Assembly: GCA_002633005.1 (NCBI GenBank)
Contig: NMRA01000462.1
Span: forward strand, 41,594 to 105,593
Source of the DNA: Phoronis australis
Taxonomy: Eukaryota > Phoronida > Phoronidae
DNA length: 64,000 nt
Reading direction: 5' to 3'
Part shown: positions 1-13,000 of the stretch, in pieces
Layout: every line of letters starts with the position of its first letter
How positions within the stretch are numbered: position 1 is the stretch's first letter
Program-made: the position numbers and the translations under genes
Notes under the pieces: generated by a model
What the model was told of the DNA's origin: nothing
What the model saw: only the letters and a program-made list of their open reading frames with translations
The model's database searches: none

Positions 1-483
1 AATGCGGTCACTTTCTAAATGTGAGTGTCCCCTTGGTCATTCCTTGTATAGACATAACTTGTTATAGAGTGTGTCTTCAAACGGACTCGCGACCAGACCA
101 CGGCGCCCGCCACAATAGCACTTCTTCGGAAAAAGAATTTTTTTCAAAAATATTACATGCACATGTACACAATATTACATGTACACTGTATGATATTGCG
201 CAATACAACTTTACTATACACCAGTTACAAACGTGTTGAGTGTAATAGAATGACACGGCATGACAGATGAGGTAAAAACGTTGCACGTCAATTCGCCTGA
301 ATATCAGAGTTGCGGCACCGCAGTATTTCCCCTAATCAAATCAAAATATATCTTACAGTAAAGAAGCTAGTTACCTAAAGAAATCAGCTATAGAACTGCT
401 CTTTCAGCGGTGAATCCATCTAAAATGCTTGGCTACTTCAGAAGTGTCGACGGAAGCGCACGCACAATAAATCTCCGCGCGTT

Positions 484-704
484 TTGCCGATGAGCCGCAA
501 AGACTCGGCAATTCACAATAAAAAAAACTATATTTTCAGAGTGAATCCCCCCCCTCAATTTTTTCCAAGTTGGTTTACTTGGGGTTTACACACGCTGGCG
601 GTGCCGTTTTTGTTTTGCTGGAGACTTTTTTTTTTTTTAATTTTTGGGTCCTGGCCCGAGGGGGGGTTTAAACCCCCTGAACCCCCCCGTAGATCCGCCA
701 CTGG
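484..704. mobile_element. hAT-like MITE remnant
   Basis: C-runs near 547 and the end CCCCCCGTAGATCCGCCACTG-type sequence at about 684-704 match one terminus of the elements at 43.58 and 53.45 kb. CAGTGGCGGATC-type ends are typical of hAT non-autonomous elements. Confidence 0.5.
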
Positions 705-911
705 ATACCGTTTGACGTGCAGTTATGGGTGCATTTCAGCGCTTCGCGTTGCTCTTTTATATCTGTCGAAGCATTTATTGAGGCTCTAAATGTAAGTTTG
801 ATTTTCAAGATTTTTTCTTAATTAAAAAGTGCGAGAGCCCTGCCCTGAGCTGTTTCAGTTTTTTGAATTAAATATTTTTATCGTCCATTCACACTTGTTT
901 CAGAACTTGAT

Positions 912-1012
912 ATGCCTGGAGAGCGCCAGTCGCTGATCATGGTCTTGGAAAGGGAACCTGGGGAAGGTGAAATGAACATACCTGTTGAAAAGGAACCAGA
1001 GCCCCACGACAG
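912..1012 (+). CDS. SLC29A: ENT exon 1 (N-terminal cytosolic tail)
   Basis: Acidic 33-residue tail starting MPGERQSL, before TM1. The exon appears to start at 904 after the acceptor TTGTTTCAG, so only eight bases of 5' UTR lie in it and an upstream non-coding exon is expected. Donor AG|gtgaga, exit phase 2. Confidence 0.8.
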
Positions 1013-4000
1013 GTGAGACAAGGTTGATTGTCTGTCAGTCATTCACGACTTTGTGCTCAAACAAAAGTATTCTCATTGATATAGGTTTCATAAAATGCTT
1101 GTGTTTGATACAACATGAGCTCAGTCTAGCTCAATAATTGTCAGAGTATTTTGAAGGTATTTGACTGGTTAAGTCACTGTCTTTTATTTCAGCAAATGTC
1201 TGGCAGACATGACGGAAAGATTTGACGATTTGTAATAAAATCACAAAAACACAACGGATTTTGTTCTTTTCTAGCTCAGGTCAAAGCTACTAACTTCAGG
1301 AAATCTTTGCCACCCAACAATAATCCTGAAAATCAACTGTAAAACTGATAATATACTTGTGTAAATGACATGATGAATTGAAAATTTTAAGTATTTTCAA
1401 ATTCTGAGTTTAGAGAATTAATTCTTTTCCAAAAGTCGTCAACCCTATAGTTGATTTGTCTGACATTGTCCTAGATGTATGAACCTTTCAAAAGACATTT
1501 TGGACCTCGCACAGATTTTACAATTTTTGAAATTTCTTTGTAGAAGTAATTATTATTGTGCCAAAATTGCTGATCATCCAAAAATGACAAGACTTAAACA
1601 TGCGCGAGTAGTCTCACATTCAATTGTCACGAAACCAAACCCCAGGATATTTGCATGCCCACTTGACTCGTGTTCGTACCCACATGACCTATATTTTTAC
1701 CCACATGACTTAGTTTGGCTCATCCGTGACTTAAGTCTTCTATTACGTGTGCAGGTTTATGCTGGTCTACATTATCATGCTGATTCACGGTATTGGAGTA
1801 CTCATGCCATGGAATATGTTCATCACAGCCAACTCGGTACGTTTTCTAGTGACCGTCTTCACGGGCTTCCTAGCCATAGCGACTTACAGGGGTTCCAGAT
1901 TTTTGAGAATCAGTTTGATGCCTGTTATTCAGTAGTGAAAACTGGATCTCAGAATTGAGGGCCCCTGAACACCATTGCCGTCTTCCTGATACAAACAAGA
2001 TGACAATATGTGCAAGCATGTAACCTTAGTCACAATGAATCACTGACAAAATATGAGCACCCTTTATGTTGTATTTTATTCTTTTTAAAACTGAAGGTAA
2101 GTTATTGAATCCCAATTAAGTAAAATATAAGTTCTTAACCCCAAAAATGTACATGTCCCACTGTTGATGCTAAATTTCAATACTTAGACTGTTACGAAGC
2201 ATATTATGAACTTTTTCACCATGATATCTGATGTCTGTGTTCCAGTACTTCGTTGACTACAAGTTGAACACGAACTCTAGTACCGATCAGGACTATCGCG
2301 CCAACTTCCTGTCTTATCTTGGTATCTGCGCTCAGCTGCCCACGGTCATACTGAATGCTGTCAATCTGTTTGGACAGTGTGGCAAGTGAGTAGACAGTGG
2401 ATATGTACTTTTGGACTTGTATAGTATTTGTACACTTTTTTAGTACTTGTGCACTTTTACAGTATTTGTGCACTTTTATAGCACTTGTGCACTTTTACAG
2501 TACTTGTGCACTTTTACAGTACTTCTGCACTTTTATAGCACTTACGCACTTTAATTTATAGTATTTGTGCACTTTTATAGTATTTGTGCACTTTTATAGT
2601 ACTTGTACACTTTTATAGTACTTGTGCACTTTTATAGTACTTGTGCATTTTTATAGTATTTGTGCACTTTTATAGTATTTGTGCACTTCAATATTTCATC
2701 TCCTTATCCTGTCTTCATTGTCTGTACCGGCATTTTGGCCCATGCATCTAAATCCCAGCCAGTGCACATTTCTTTGCAAAATACATTGCCCAAGTGTGTA
2801 ACATTGTCCGCCTATGAGCTTAGGTGTTTCTTATAGTCAGGATTTCTTTGCACTTAAGTTGAACATTTTTATGCACCCACATATTTATATGTGGACGCAT
2901 TATGCCGTCATCTCCGTCCGTCCATTCGTCCGTCCATTCGTCCGTCCGGGAGGCGTCCGGGCGGCGTCCGTCCGTCCGGGCGGCGTCCGTCCGGCGTCCG
3001 CTGCTTTGTCTCCAAAACCCTTTGACATAGTTTATGAAATTTGGCACATATGTTCCATTCATGAATGGGACGGCATGTGCGAGCTTTTGGACGGATCCGA
3101 CTACCGGTGTGCCCCCTAGTGGCAATTTTAGTTTTTTACGCTTACATTTGTATCTTCAAAAGTCGTGAACGGATTTTCATGAAATTTGGTATGTAGGCAC
3201 CTATTAGTGAGATGACGCTATCCTGCCGTTTTCAGATGGATTCGACATAGTTTGCGCCACCTAGTGGCCATTTTTAGTGTTTTCGAGTTTTTTGTGCGTC
3301 CACCCCTCTATCAACCAAACCGCTCAAAGGATGATTGTGAAAATTGGCATGTATGTGCTTACTATGTAGAGGACGGTTGACGATGATTTTCCGACGATTT
3401 CGACTACTGTGGCGCCTCCTAGTGGCAGTTTTGTTTTTTTTGCGCCTATGGCTGTATCTTCTAAACCGTTCGCAGGATCTTTACGAAATTGTGTAAGTAT
3501 ATTTATATGATGTTAACAACGGAAGATGACGACTTTTGGACGGATCCGACTACCGGTGTGCCCCCTAGTGGCAATTTTAGTTTTTTACGCTTACCTTTGT
3601 ATCTTCAAAAGTATTGAACGGATTTTCATGAAATTTGGTATGTAGGCACCTATTAGTGAGATGACGCTATCCTACTGTTTTCAGATGGATTCGACGTAGT
3701 TTGCGCCACCTAGTGGCCATTTTTACTGTTTTCGAGTCTGTATTTTTGCGTCCACCCCTCTATCAACCAAACCGCTCAAAGGATGATTGTGAAAATTGGC
3801 GTGTATGTGCTTACTATAAGGAAGACAGCTGACAATGATTTTCAGACGATTTGGACTACTGTGGCGCCTCCTAGTGGTAGTTTTGTTTTTTTTGCGCCCA
3901 TGGCTGTATCTCCCAAACCGTTAGCAGGATCTTTACTAAATTTAGCAAGTGTATTTATGTGATGTTGACAACGGACGATGACGACTTTAGGATGATTCTG

Positions 4001-7000
4001 ACTACCGGTATGCCTCTAGTGGCAATTTTAGTATTTTACATTGACCTCTGTATTTTCATAGGTCTTCAGGTGTATACTTTGTGTTACTTCGTGACTATGA
4101 AGGAAAAGTTCCAAGTAGAAATTTGTTTCTGGCATTCTAATGCTGTGCTAATCTCGTATGTTGGTAAATTTGTTTTTAATTCTATGTTTCTGTGGTGCTT
4201 TAAGCAACTGATGTATAGGATGTGCTTGTATTATGAAGATCACTCACATTTTGCCCCTAGCCTATTGAGGAGACAATGACCATGCCTTTCCATTTTGCAA
4301 AGTACAACATACTACATATATGGCCTCTACTGGCCACTTTATGGTACCAATAAACGACGCTAGAAGGATACCGTATGCAGGGCAATTGTGGGCGCATTTC
4401 AACGCTCTGCATTGCTCTTGTTGTGTTTTTCATCCATTCCTTATACTACATTTCTAAATGCCGGACGTTTTTATTTTCATCAGTTCCTCATTTCTTATCT
4501 CAACGTACATTTGGTCGTGTCACATTTAAGTCCTGTATTGATGTTTAGTACAGTTATTTTGTCCTGAAATGTCGTGAAATCCTGTTAGAAGTAGATGGAA
4601 CCATGCCCTCTGTCAAAAACAATTTTCACTTCAGGCCACTTACTGTTTAAACTCAGTCTCAACTTGTTTCTTACTCAGCTTAGAAATGATGTCTTGAAGT
4701 AAGAAGTGCAGAAACTTTGTTGTTAGTTTCGAACAAGCTCCTTAATTTGCTTGTCACGGCGCCTTAGTTTCAGCTGCTGAGCCAGTGAGGCAGTCAAGGT
4801 AATTCTTGCCTGGGAACTGATTTCAGACTCGACCAAGTATCAAAATGCGATGAAACTGCTTTGGAAGAGTGAATTTACCTGTGAAGAAAGTTGTTTTTTA
4901 CAAAGATGTATTTCAGATCCGCTTTGACTAATTCTGTTGGAACTGTGAAATGTCTGTATCATTTACCAATCTCATATATTTCCAGGGGAGGTAATACAAC
5001 CGCAAGAGTCATCGGCAGCATCATCATGATCACAGCTTGTTTCATCGTCACTGTCATACTTGCCATCGTCGACTCGTCCGAGTGTAAGCTTATGTTTTGA
5101 ACGGAACGCGATCCACTTCAGGGATCGTCTGTAAATTTTGTCATTTTCGATGAAGACTCGCATTGGAGGGACCAAGCGCTTTCGAAAGTTTCTGAAAATA
5201 TTGAGTGAAAATTGGGCATGGGGAGAAAAAATCTTCATATCTGTAAGCATTCTTTGGGGGAAGTCTATTGTACGCCATTGAAATGGGGATAGCTACAGAT
5301 GATCTCTAAGGTTATGCTGAAGCTATGAAGAAAAAGTCCATGTCGCTCAATTTTCATCATGAGAACACATTGCTCAGAAGAAATATTGCATGATTTTCCA
5401 CATTTCGACAATTTTACCTTGGATCTCAGAAATAACGTATTGGATAGCTGTTGCTTCTTTACTTAATTTCCAGAGGTGCTGAGTATAAAATGTTTTATAT
5501 GATACACTGAATGTGACTGTTATCTTTTGTCAGTACTAAATGGGGATTGAAACACTATTTGCATTCTCAACATGTAAATCATGAAAAGGGACGATTTACT
5601 CCAACATCTTGATCTCAAAATATTCTTTGCTATGTGGTATGTACTATCATAAGTAATGGAGAAATCGACCCCGTCCTGGAGGGGTTGGTCAGCACTTGTC
5701 AAGTGTATGAGGTTTTCTTACTTGTCTTTACGTGCCCGAAATGAACCGTTTGTATGCGGAAATCAGTCTCTATCATTATGAAATGTTGGAGACAATTTTC
5801 TGTGGCTAAACATCTGGTATATAATCTGCACTTCTCCGAATGTTGACCATAACCTCGGAAGCTTGTTGATGACAGGACTTACTGTGATCAAGCAGTCTTC
5901 TCATCGCAATTAGTGGAACCCACGCTTTCATTATGTTTCCAGACATTTAAACACCCATGCGGCGCCATATGTGAAAATGATTGTTTTGCTTTGCGTTTTT
6001 GGGTGGAACTCTTTGTTTTAGTTTTATAAAGTGGCAAGTTACACATGGTTGAAGAGTGGGTGGAATGTAGTTCATTCATGGTTTTGACAGAAAAACAGTA
6101 GTGTTGCTAATTGTATTTCTACCAGTTTGGAATTTATAGAATTTTGACTTGACATACGTAGAGCTGCCTGAGTCTTTAAATACAAATGTGATTTTGTCCT
6201 TTGGCTTGCCCTTGTTCCTGTGTAGTCTTGTAGACAGAAATGTGTTCCTAGAATTGTTTGGTACTATAATTTCTTTTGTTTGTTCCATGTTTCCATGTCT
6301 AGCTGGCACCCCGGAAACATTTCAGCTGGGTTGTAATCATGACAACTTTGGGCATCATATTTAGTATGCAAATTATCGCTGCCATTATTTAAAAATTCTA
6401 TTTCGGCTCATAACTTTCTTACCAGGTACTGCAGGAAGATTATTCTTTGAACATTATTTGAAATATGCAAGTTAACAGTCATGTAAAAATTCTATTTTGG
6501 CTTACTTCCTTACTGAGCACTGTAAGGTTATTTTCATGTTTTCACCCATGTTTCTATGATCCGTGAATTTAATGGAGCTACTTTGGAGGGCAGTGCATTA
6601 AGAATTTGCTGAGATTATACAAATTCAGGCAGCCAATATTTGTGCCTACTGCTGCTGGTATCAGGTGCCACAAGCTAACTATACTAATATTTGCACTCAT
6701 GTTTTTTAATGAAATCAGTTTGCAGGTTGTTGGATGATAAATTTGCATAATTTATACAATAAATCGCCGCTATTATTTAAAATTCTTTTCTACTAATAAC
6801 TTCCTTTTTGGGCGCCACATGTAGATTATTTTGATATTTGCACCCATATTTTTGTGGACAGCAAGTTAAACAAAATCAGCATACAGGTCATTACAGAATA
6901 AAATTGCATATTTTATGGAAATTGAGACCAGCAAGAGTAGTTTTATTAATCTTCTAAGTTACATGACTATGGATGGTTTGATAAATTTCGAGATACTTGC

Positions 7001-10000
7001 TCAACAGCACCATTTGGAACGAGACCTGAAATTATTTTCCGAAGTGTGCGGCTAGTATGACTGAGAATCGTCTTACTTTTAGTGAAGTCCCCAAGATCAT
7101 GTGCCAGGCTATTCATATGCACACCTTTACCCTCACCCCCATTTTCCTTACATCTGCAGCATCAACCTTAACAAACTAAACATTTGCCTAGAATATTTCC
7201 AAAGCCAACAACTAAAGCACATCTCAACATTTTCCAAAGCCAACAACTAAAGCACATCTCAACATTTTCCAAAGCCAACAACTAAAGCACATCTCAACAT
7301 TTTCCAAAGCCAACAACTAAAGCACATCTCAACATTTTCCAAAGCCAACAACTAAAGCACATCTCAACAATTTCCAATATCATCATCTTCTCTTTTTATA
7401 AGTTAGCCAAACATTAAGTTTCCAGAAAAAAATTGTCCTCAAAAGTTACGATCTTTGTGAAATTAGGCAGGTGTATTTCTATGAACGTGGCAATCAGTGA
7501 TAATGAGATGGATGTAACTGGCTACCACTGCATACTGGAAGCTGTTTATGATCTTGGCAGGTGTTTTTCTATTTAGGGGAGCATTCCCCACTTGCTATGG
7601 GCCACCTAGAGGCTATTGCGGGTTAATTAGCATTGCTCTATTTGGTGGGAATGTTTAAAATAGTAATTATCCCTTGTATTTGTGCTGTATGGGATACACA
7701 CGTTGGGTGCATATCAATGCTCGGTGTGGCTTTTGTAAATAATCGCAGACATGTTTTGCACTAATTGTTCATGCAACAACTTGCAAACTGATTTTATTAA
7801 GTTAATTGACCGTAGAAACATGGGTGCACATATCAATGTCATTTATCTGTGGTGCTTGGTACATCTGCTATAAGCACAAGAAGTTTTTGAAATGATGGTG
7901 ACCTTAAATTATGCAAATTCAGGATTTATCCATCTGAAAACTAGTGTTTAAAATACACTGACCTTTGAAACTGGTAAAACACCAATGTAATCAACTTAGG
8001 TGCTTGGTGAGCAAGTTAAAAGCAAAACCAGATTTTTCCATAATGACAGCTGCGATATGCATATTTTTAAGATAATGTTCACGGTTGTCAAGATTACAAC
8101 TCAGTCAAAATGCTTCCAGGATTACCTCAACATGAAACGACCAAAAAACCTTTTACATCCAAGAACTTCTTGGTTCCCCATATGGATGGCTACTAGAGTA
8201 GTGTGCCAATGGACAACATAAGTTGAACATCACGTGACTTCTGGTTGGTAAATTGGTCATTATTTTATGGCTAAAGAGAGATCATGCTTTAGTCATGTAG
8301 CAAATGAATCGATTCTGTTTAAACGGCATTTTCTGTGTTTGTAGGGCCAGGAACCTTCTTTGTTGTCACCATGGTAACGGTCGTTATCATTAATAGTGAG
8401 TATGACTTGTCGGTTCATAATTCTGGCAGTAACATTGTCACGTGTAAAGCCTGTTTCAGATGACATTTATTGTCGGCCAAAAAATTGCACGACTTTATGC
8501 TGATGCATTCACTTGAACAACCAATTTTGGCAAATATTTTTGTCCAAAACTGGCAGGAGACATCAGGGTCATGATGACGTCACTGTGGATGTTAAAGTGG
8601 AACTTTCTTTTCGCCACTGAGCTGATCTAAGGGCGATAGGCAGACAATGATGTTCGTTACGGCGAAGCTGTTAATATTAAAGCTTAGTATACACACTCGT
8701 AAGATTTGTGTTCTATTCCCAGTGTATGCATATTTCGGTTCTCATTGATTCCTATGCACCGTTTAAAATATGGCTTGAAGATTTGTCTATTCCCGATTTA
8801 ACCCAAATTTGCCACCCAGGTCTTTTCTCTGAGATTTCCGTTTGTCAATATTATTATAATTAATTCTCGAATGTTAAGTTGCTTTCTAATGATACGTTAA
8901 TCCTCCACTTGTTTCGCACAAAAATGTTTGGCAAAAGTGTAATTTTCCTTTTTTTAAATGCCAATTACATTGCTGGAAATATTGAAAACTTTTTCAAATG
9001 TTGATTTTTACATCTGCACACTGCAAATTATAATAGAGATGGACTAGAATTTGCTTAGTATTTGTTTTGTTGTAGAAATTTAGCAAAATAGTATTACGCT
9101 TTTCGTCCTTGTTTGGAAGTAAGTAAGCAAAGCTTTGCCTTACTTTTATCAATGGAAAATATGGGAAGATAACCAAGAAGTGAAACGTCTGAATTTCATT
9201 TCTTTAGTTTTATTTCTTAAACTTAACAAAAGCGCTTCCAAAACACTCGTGAACTCAGTTTATGTCTTCACGTGACACAAAAATGCAGCCTCAGGCAAAC
9301 AATGTTTATCATTAAACGGAAACTGCAACATCTTTATTGGAAAAAGTGAGTGCATACACTAATGAAGGGGTAAATAATCTCGCGCCATCCCCCCAAAACC
9401 AGCTGATTTTGACCATCTAATGATACGTCTCGTCTCGTTTCTCACTTAGATTAGTCAAGATTTCTGGGTTAGAAGAATGGACAGGCAGTTATTGTTTCAG
9501 AACTTGGCACGATGGTTTGGTTACTGTTGTCAAGACAGTATGATTCTCTGGGAATTACTGGCAATTTGTTGAAGCCAAGTTCACTTAAAACGAAGGATAA
9601 GACCTCAGTGATGTTACTTTGGAGGAGCACATATGCATGTGAATAAAATTGATGTTTGTAGCACCAAAATGTGGTTTGTAATGTCTTTAATAGTCGTGTT
9701 TTTCTTTCAGGTGCCAATGGCATTTACCAGAACAGCATCTTCGGTCTGGCTGCCAGCCTCCCTATGAAGTACACAAATGCTGTTGTCCTGGGTTCAGTGA
9801 GTCACACTCTCGTTGTTTGTCGTCTGCCATTTTGTCTTACGTGGCTTTTGTTATTATCATCTCATTCTGTATTGACTACTAGAGATATGCTCTGTGTGTT
9901 CTCAGATTTTACCATTTTGAAAGTGCAAAGCTATAAATTTTATTTTGTAAGTCTAGTTGCTAACGTAGCATTTAAGTCATTCAGGGCTTGATTTGGTGGC

Positions 10001-13000
10001 CTGCTGGCCTCAGGTTTCAGTTGTTGACCAGGTAAAATCTCGGGTTGCCACATACAAACACGCTTGCAAAATGATGCGGGAATTGAACAAAATGAAGTCA
10101 GAATCCTTTTGCAAAAATCGGAGGGACGCGATGGCAATCATCTGCCTCAGGAGGCAATCCTGCTGCGGGATATTGACTCTGAGAATGGGAAATTGGCCAT
10201 TACCGAGCACGCAAGATGCACCAAATTTCCCGTTCACAAATTGTTAGTGTGAACTCAAGTACATTATTTGTTGAGTTATATGGCTTTTCACTTCATGTTT
10301 CTTCCTTTCTTATCAGCTCCTGTCAATGCAGCTTGACGACCACAGTTTTCATTTAGCAACTTGGCAATTTTGACAAATTGACGTTATGTAAGCAATGAAC
10401 CCTGATCATTGATGTTTTGCATGCATGTTTTCTAATGTGTTAAGAACTCCGGGGCCCGGTGTCATTCAATTTTTTTGTTGAACAATTAAAAGCTTAATTC
10501 ATTGCTAGTACACACCATTGGTCAAAAGAGGCAAACTTTGAAGTACGATAAAATATGAATGAAGCAGTTTATTCAGCAAAAATAACACGTATGAACTCCA
10601 TTCCAGCTACAGTCGTAGATTAGAAGAAGTGTTAAAATTTGCCTTATTTCGTAACTTTTTTGTGAGGATCTCTAAATTACATCAAAACATTTGATGCTCG
10701 AATGGGATGTCCCATGGCAATAGTCATATCTATTTGCCCAAACAGTGCTCAACATAACTTATAAAAATTGGGAAGTCCTGCCAATTTTGGACTGAGTTAA
10801 TTACCAGAATTGCCCACTCTTGATTTCCCAGCAGCTTCTAATGTTGCTGAGAACGCCTAGACATTTTAAAACATTGCCCAGTGATGGTTATGATAAAGAA
10901 CCTGAAAAAATGAAAACATTAATTTGGTGCTATGTATGAAAAAATGCAAAACTAAAATTTGACTTGTTCGATCTGTCATGTCATGTCCTAAATTGTCAAA
11001 AGTTTTTTGCTATGTTGTATACTTGGTGCCACGCAGTAAGCAGTTGCAGTAACAACAACTGGATTGCTCTCTTAGTGGACTGTTGTTGCCTTGGGTTTAC
11101 TGCTTTAAATGTACAGTGCAAGGCAAAAGGAATCTGATGAAATTCCATATCACCGTCATGGGGACTAATTTTGTTATCAGCAAAAATGGCTGGTGATGAT
11201 TATTGTGGGGGGGGGGGTAAAATTCCAATTACTGAATTGCTTAGCCACGTTGCTAACTTTCCTGTCAATTCCCCTTCATTCTCGGTCATGAGGGAAGACT
11301 ACTCTTGACGATGAATTTGGTTTCCACACAGCTGTCGTGACGGTAATTCTGGGCAATTTTGTCTGAATTCTTTTGGTTTGTACTTGTGTATAGCTGGGTT
11401 AAAGTTGCAACATTTCTAATTTCAGAACATCAGTGGGACCTTGGCATCTGTCATCTCGATTTTGTCTGTAGCTAGTGAGTGTGATTCATTTGCACTTGTT
11501 CAATACACGATTCACTTTTGATTACACATTATTCTGAGTGTTATATGTTTACCAGCCGTGGAGAATTTTCTCTCTTCCACTCTTTTATGTTTGAATTCAA
11601 GTATTCGCTTGCTAAGCGTACTCCATTTTTATGTTGATTTTGAGTGTCTAATGGATGTTAGTCTTTAGTGAAAGGCTTTTTAGCAACTGAATATCCAGTG
11701 ATTGTAGTTGTCGTCATTGCTGTTGTATAGGGCATTCAAACAGGTTTTTTCAAATGTCAGGGTGACCATTTACCAACACGATTGAGAGATAGTACAGTTG
11801 TCCAATGACTGGTCACAGGTCGGAGAATCGTCTTCAGTTCAGTAACAGAAACTTTTTCCCGTCTTGAGCAAGGGTATTTTTAAGGAAATAAAGGTGTTTG
11901 CGATATAATTAATCGAGAGCCTGCAGATTATAGTTCGAAAATGATTTTACATGAGTTTCATTTTATTTTCAGGTACGCCTGATCCACGAACGTCAGCCAT
12001 CTATTATTTTGTTGCGGCAGTTTTCGTTTTGCTGGTGGCGTTCGACACCTACTTCGTGTTGCCACTCCTGGTATGTTGCTGTTGCTGTGAATCCGTGGTC
12101 TTGTAATAATCATGCTCGCTGATAAACAGTTTATGAAAAATATTAGTTTTGCTCTGAATAAAAATTTACTAAGTTATCATTATTACAATGTACTGCATAG
12201 AGTTGGAACGCTGCCAAAATGTTCATAGCGTGATAACGAATTCTATTCGTGGAGACCAAATATTGTAGCAGTCTCCAAGCAACATTTTGTAAAATTTTAT
12301 TTATTGCAACGTTCAGCATATATTTTTGAAAAATGGGACAATGATGATTTCACGATTTATTTTTGTCCCAAACATTAAACGTACTTTCATCCAACGGCGT
12401 GACTACTGTTGTCTCTCCTCTTTGCAGCCCTTTTTCAAGTATCATAAGAAGAAACATCTGGCATCACACCACTCTTCAGACGACAACCTCGCCCTGGGAC
12501 CGCCCATGTCCAAGCTGAATACCTACATCATAGTCGTTAAACAGGTGAGAACTGTAAAAAGAAAAGGCATTGGCTGTCGTAATTTATTCTTCAGGTTGTT
12601 TCTTTCTGTTTGCCTAATCTATATCAAAACATTGGCAAAAACACATTGTCTTGACATTTTCATGCGCCCATCTGGCATCAATTACTGTATCTTCTAAATC
12701 TTGGACAGTATCTTCTTGAAAGTTTCCATATGTGTTCTTATCAAGCTGGCGACAGATGACGACAACTTTCAAATCGATCCAACTGCTGTGCCCTTTAGTT
12801 TTTTTGTTTGCCTCTGTATCTGTGGAGTTTGGCGACAGATTTCCATGAAATTCGGCAAATAGATTTTTACTGATGATATGACGACGAGTTTCAGTTTCAT
12901 GCAGATTAGACCTACTCCATAACACCTTTTGGTCAACCATGTTTTTTTCAAATAGTTTTCTTCTCTGTCCACCAATTTACTTCTCGAAGGGTCATAGTGA

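Noticed and set aside
2820-3125. 101-aa ORFs on both strands
   Set aside because: They come from the CCGTCCGTC-rich repeat; Arg/Pro/Val periodicity and mirror frames show low-complexity sequence.
3959-4279. 106-aa hydrophobic ORF
   Set aside because: Lies wholly in the dispersed 448-bp repeat and is not open in its sister units.
7194-7375. CRISPR-like regular repeat array
   Set aside because: The 35-bp units are adjoining with no unique spacers, and the context is a eukaryotic intron; it is a minisatellite.
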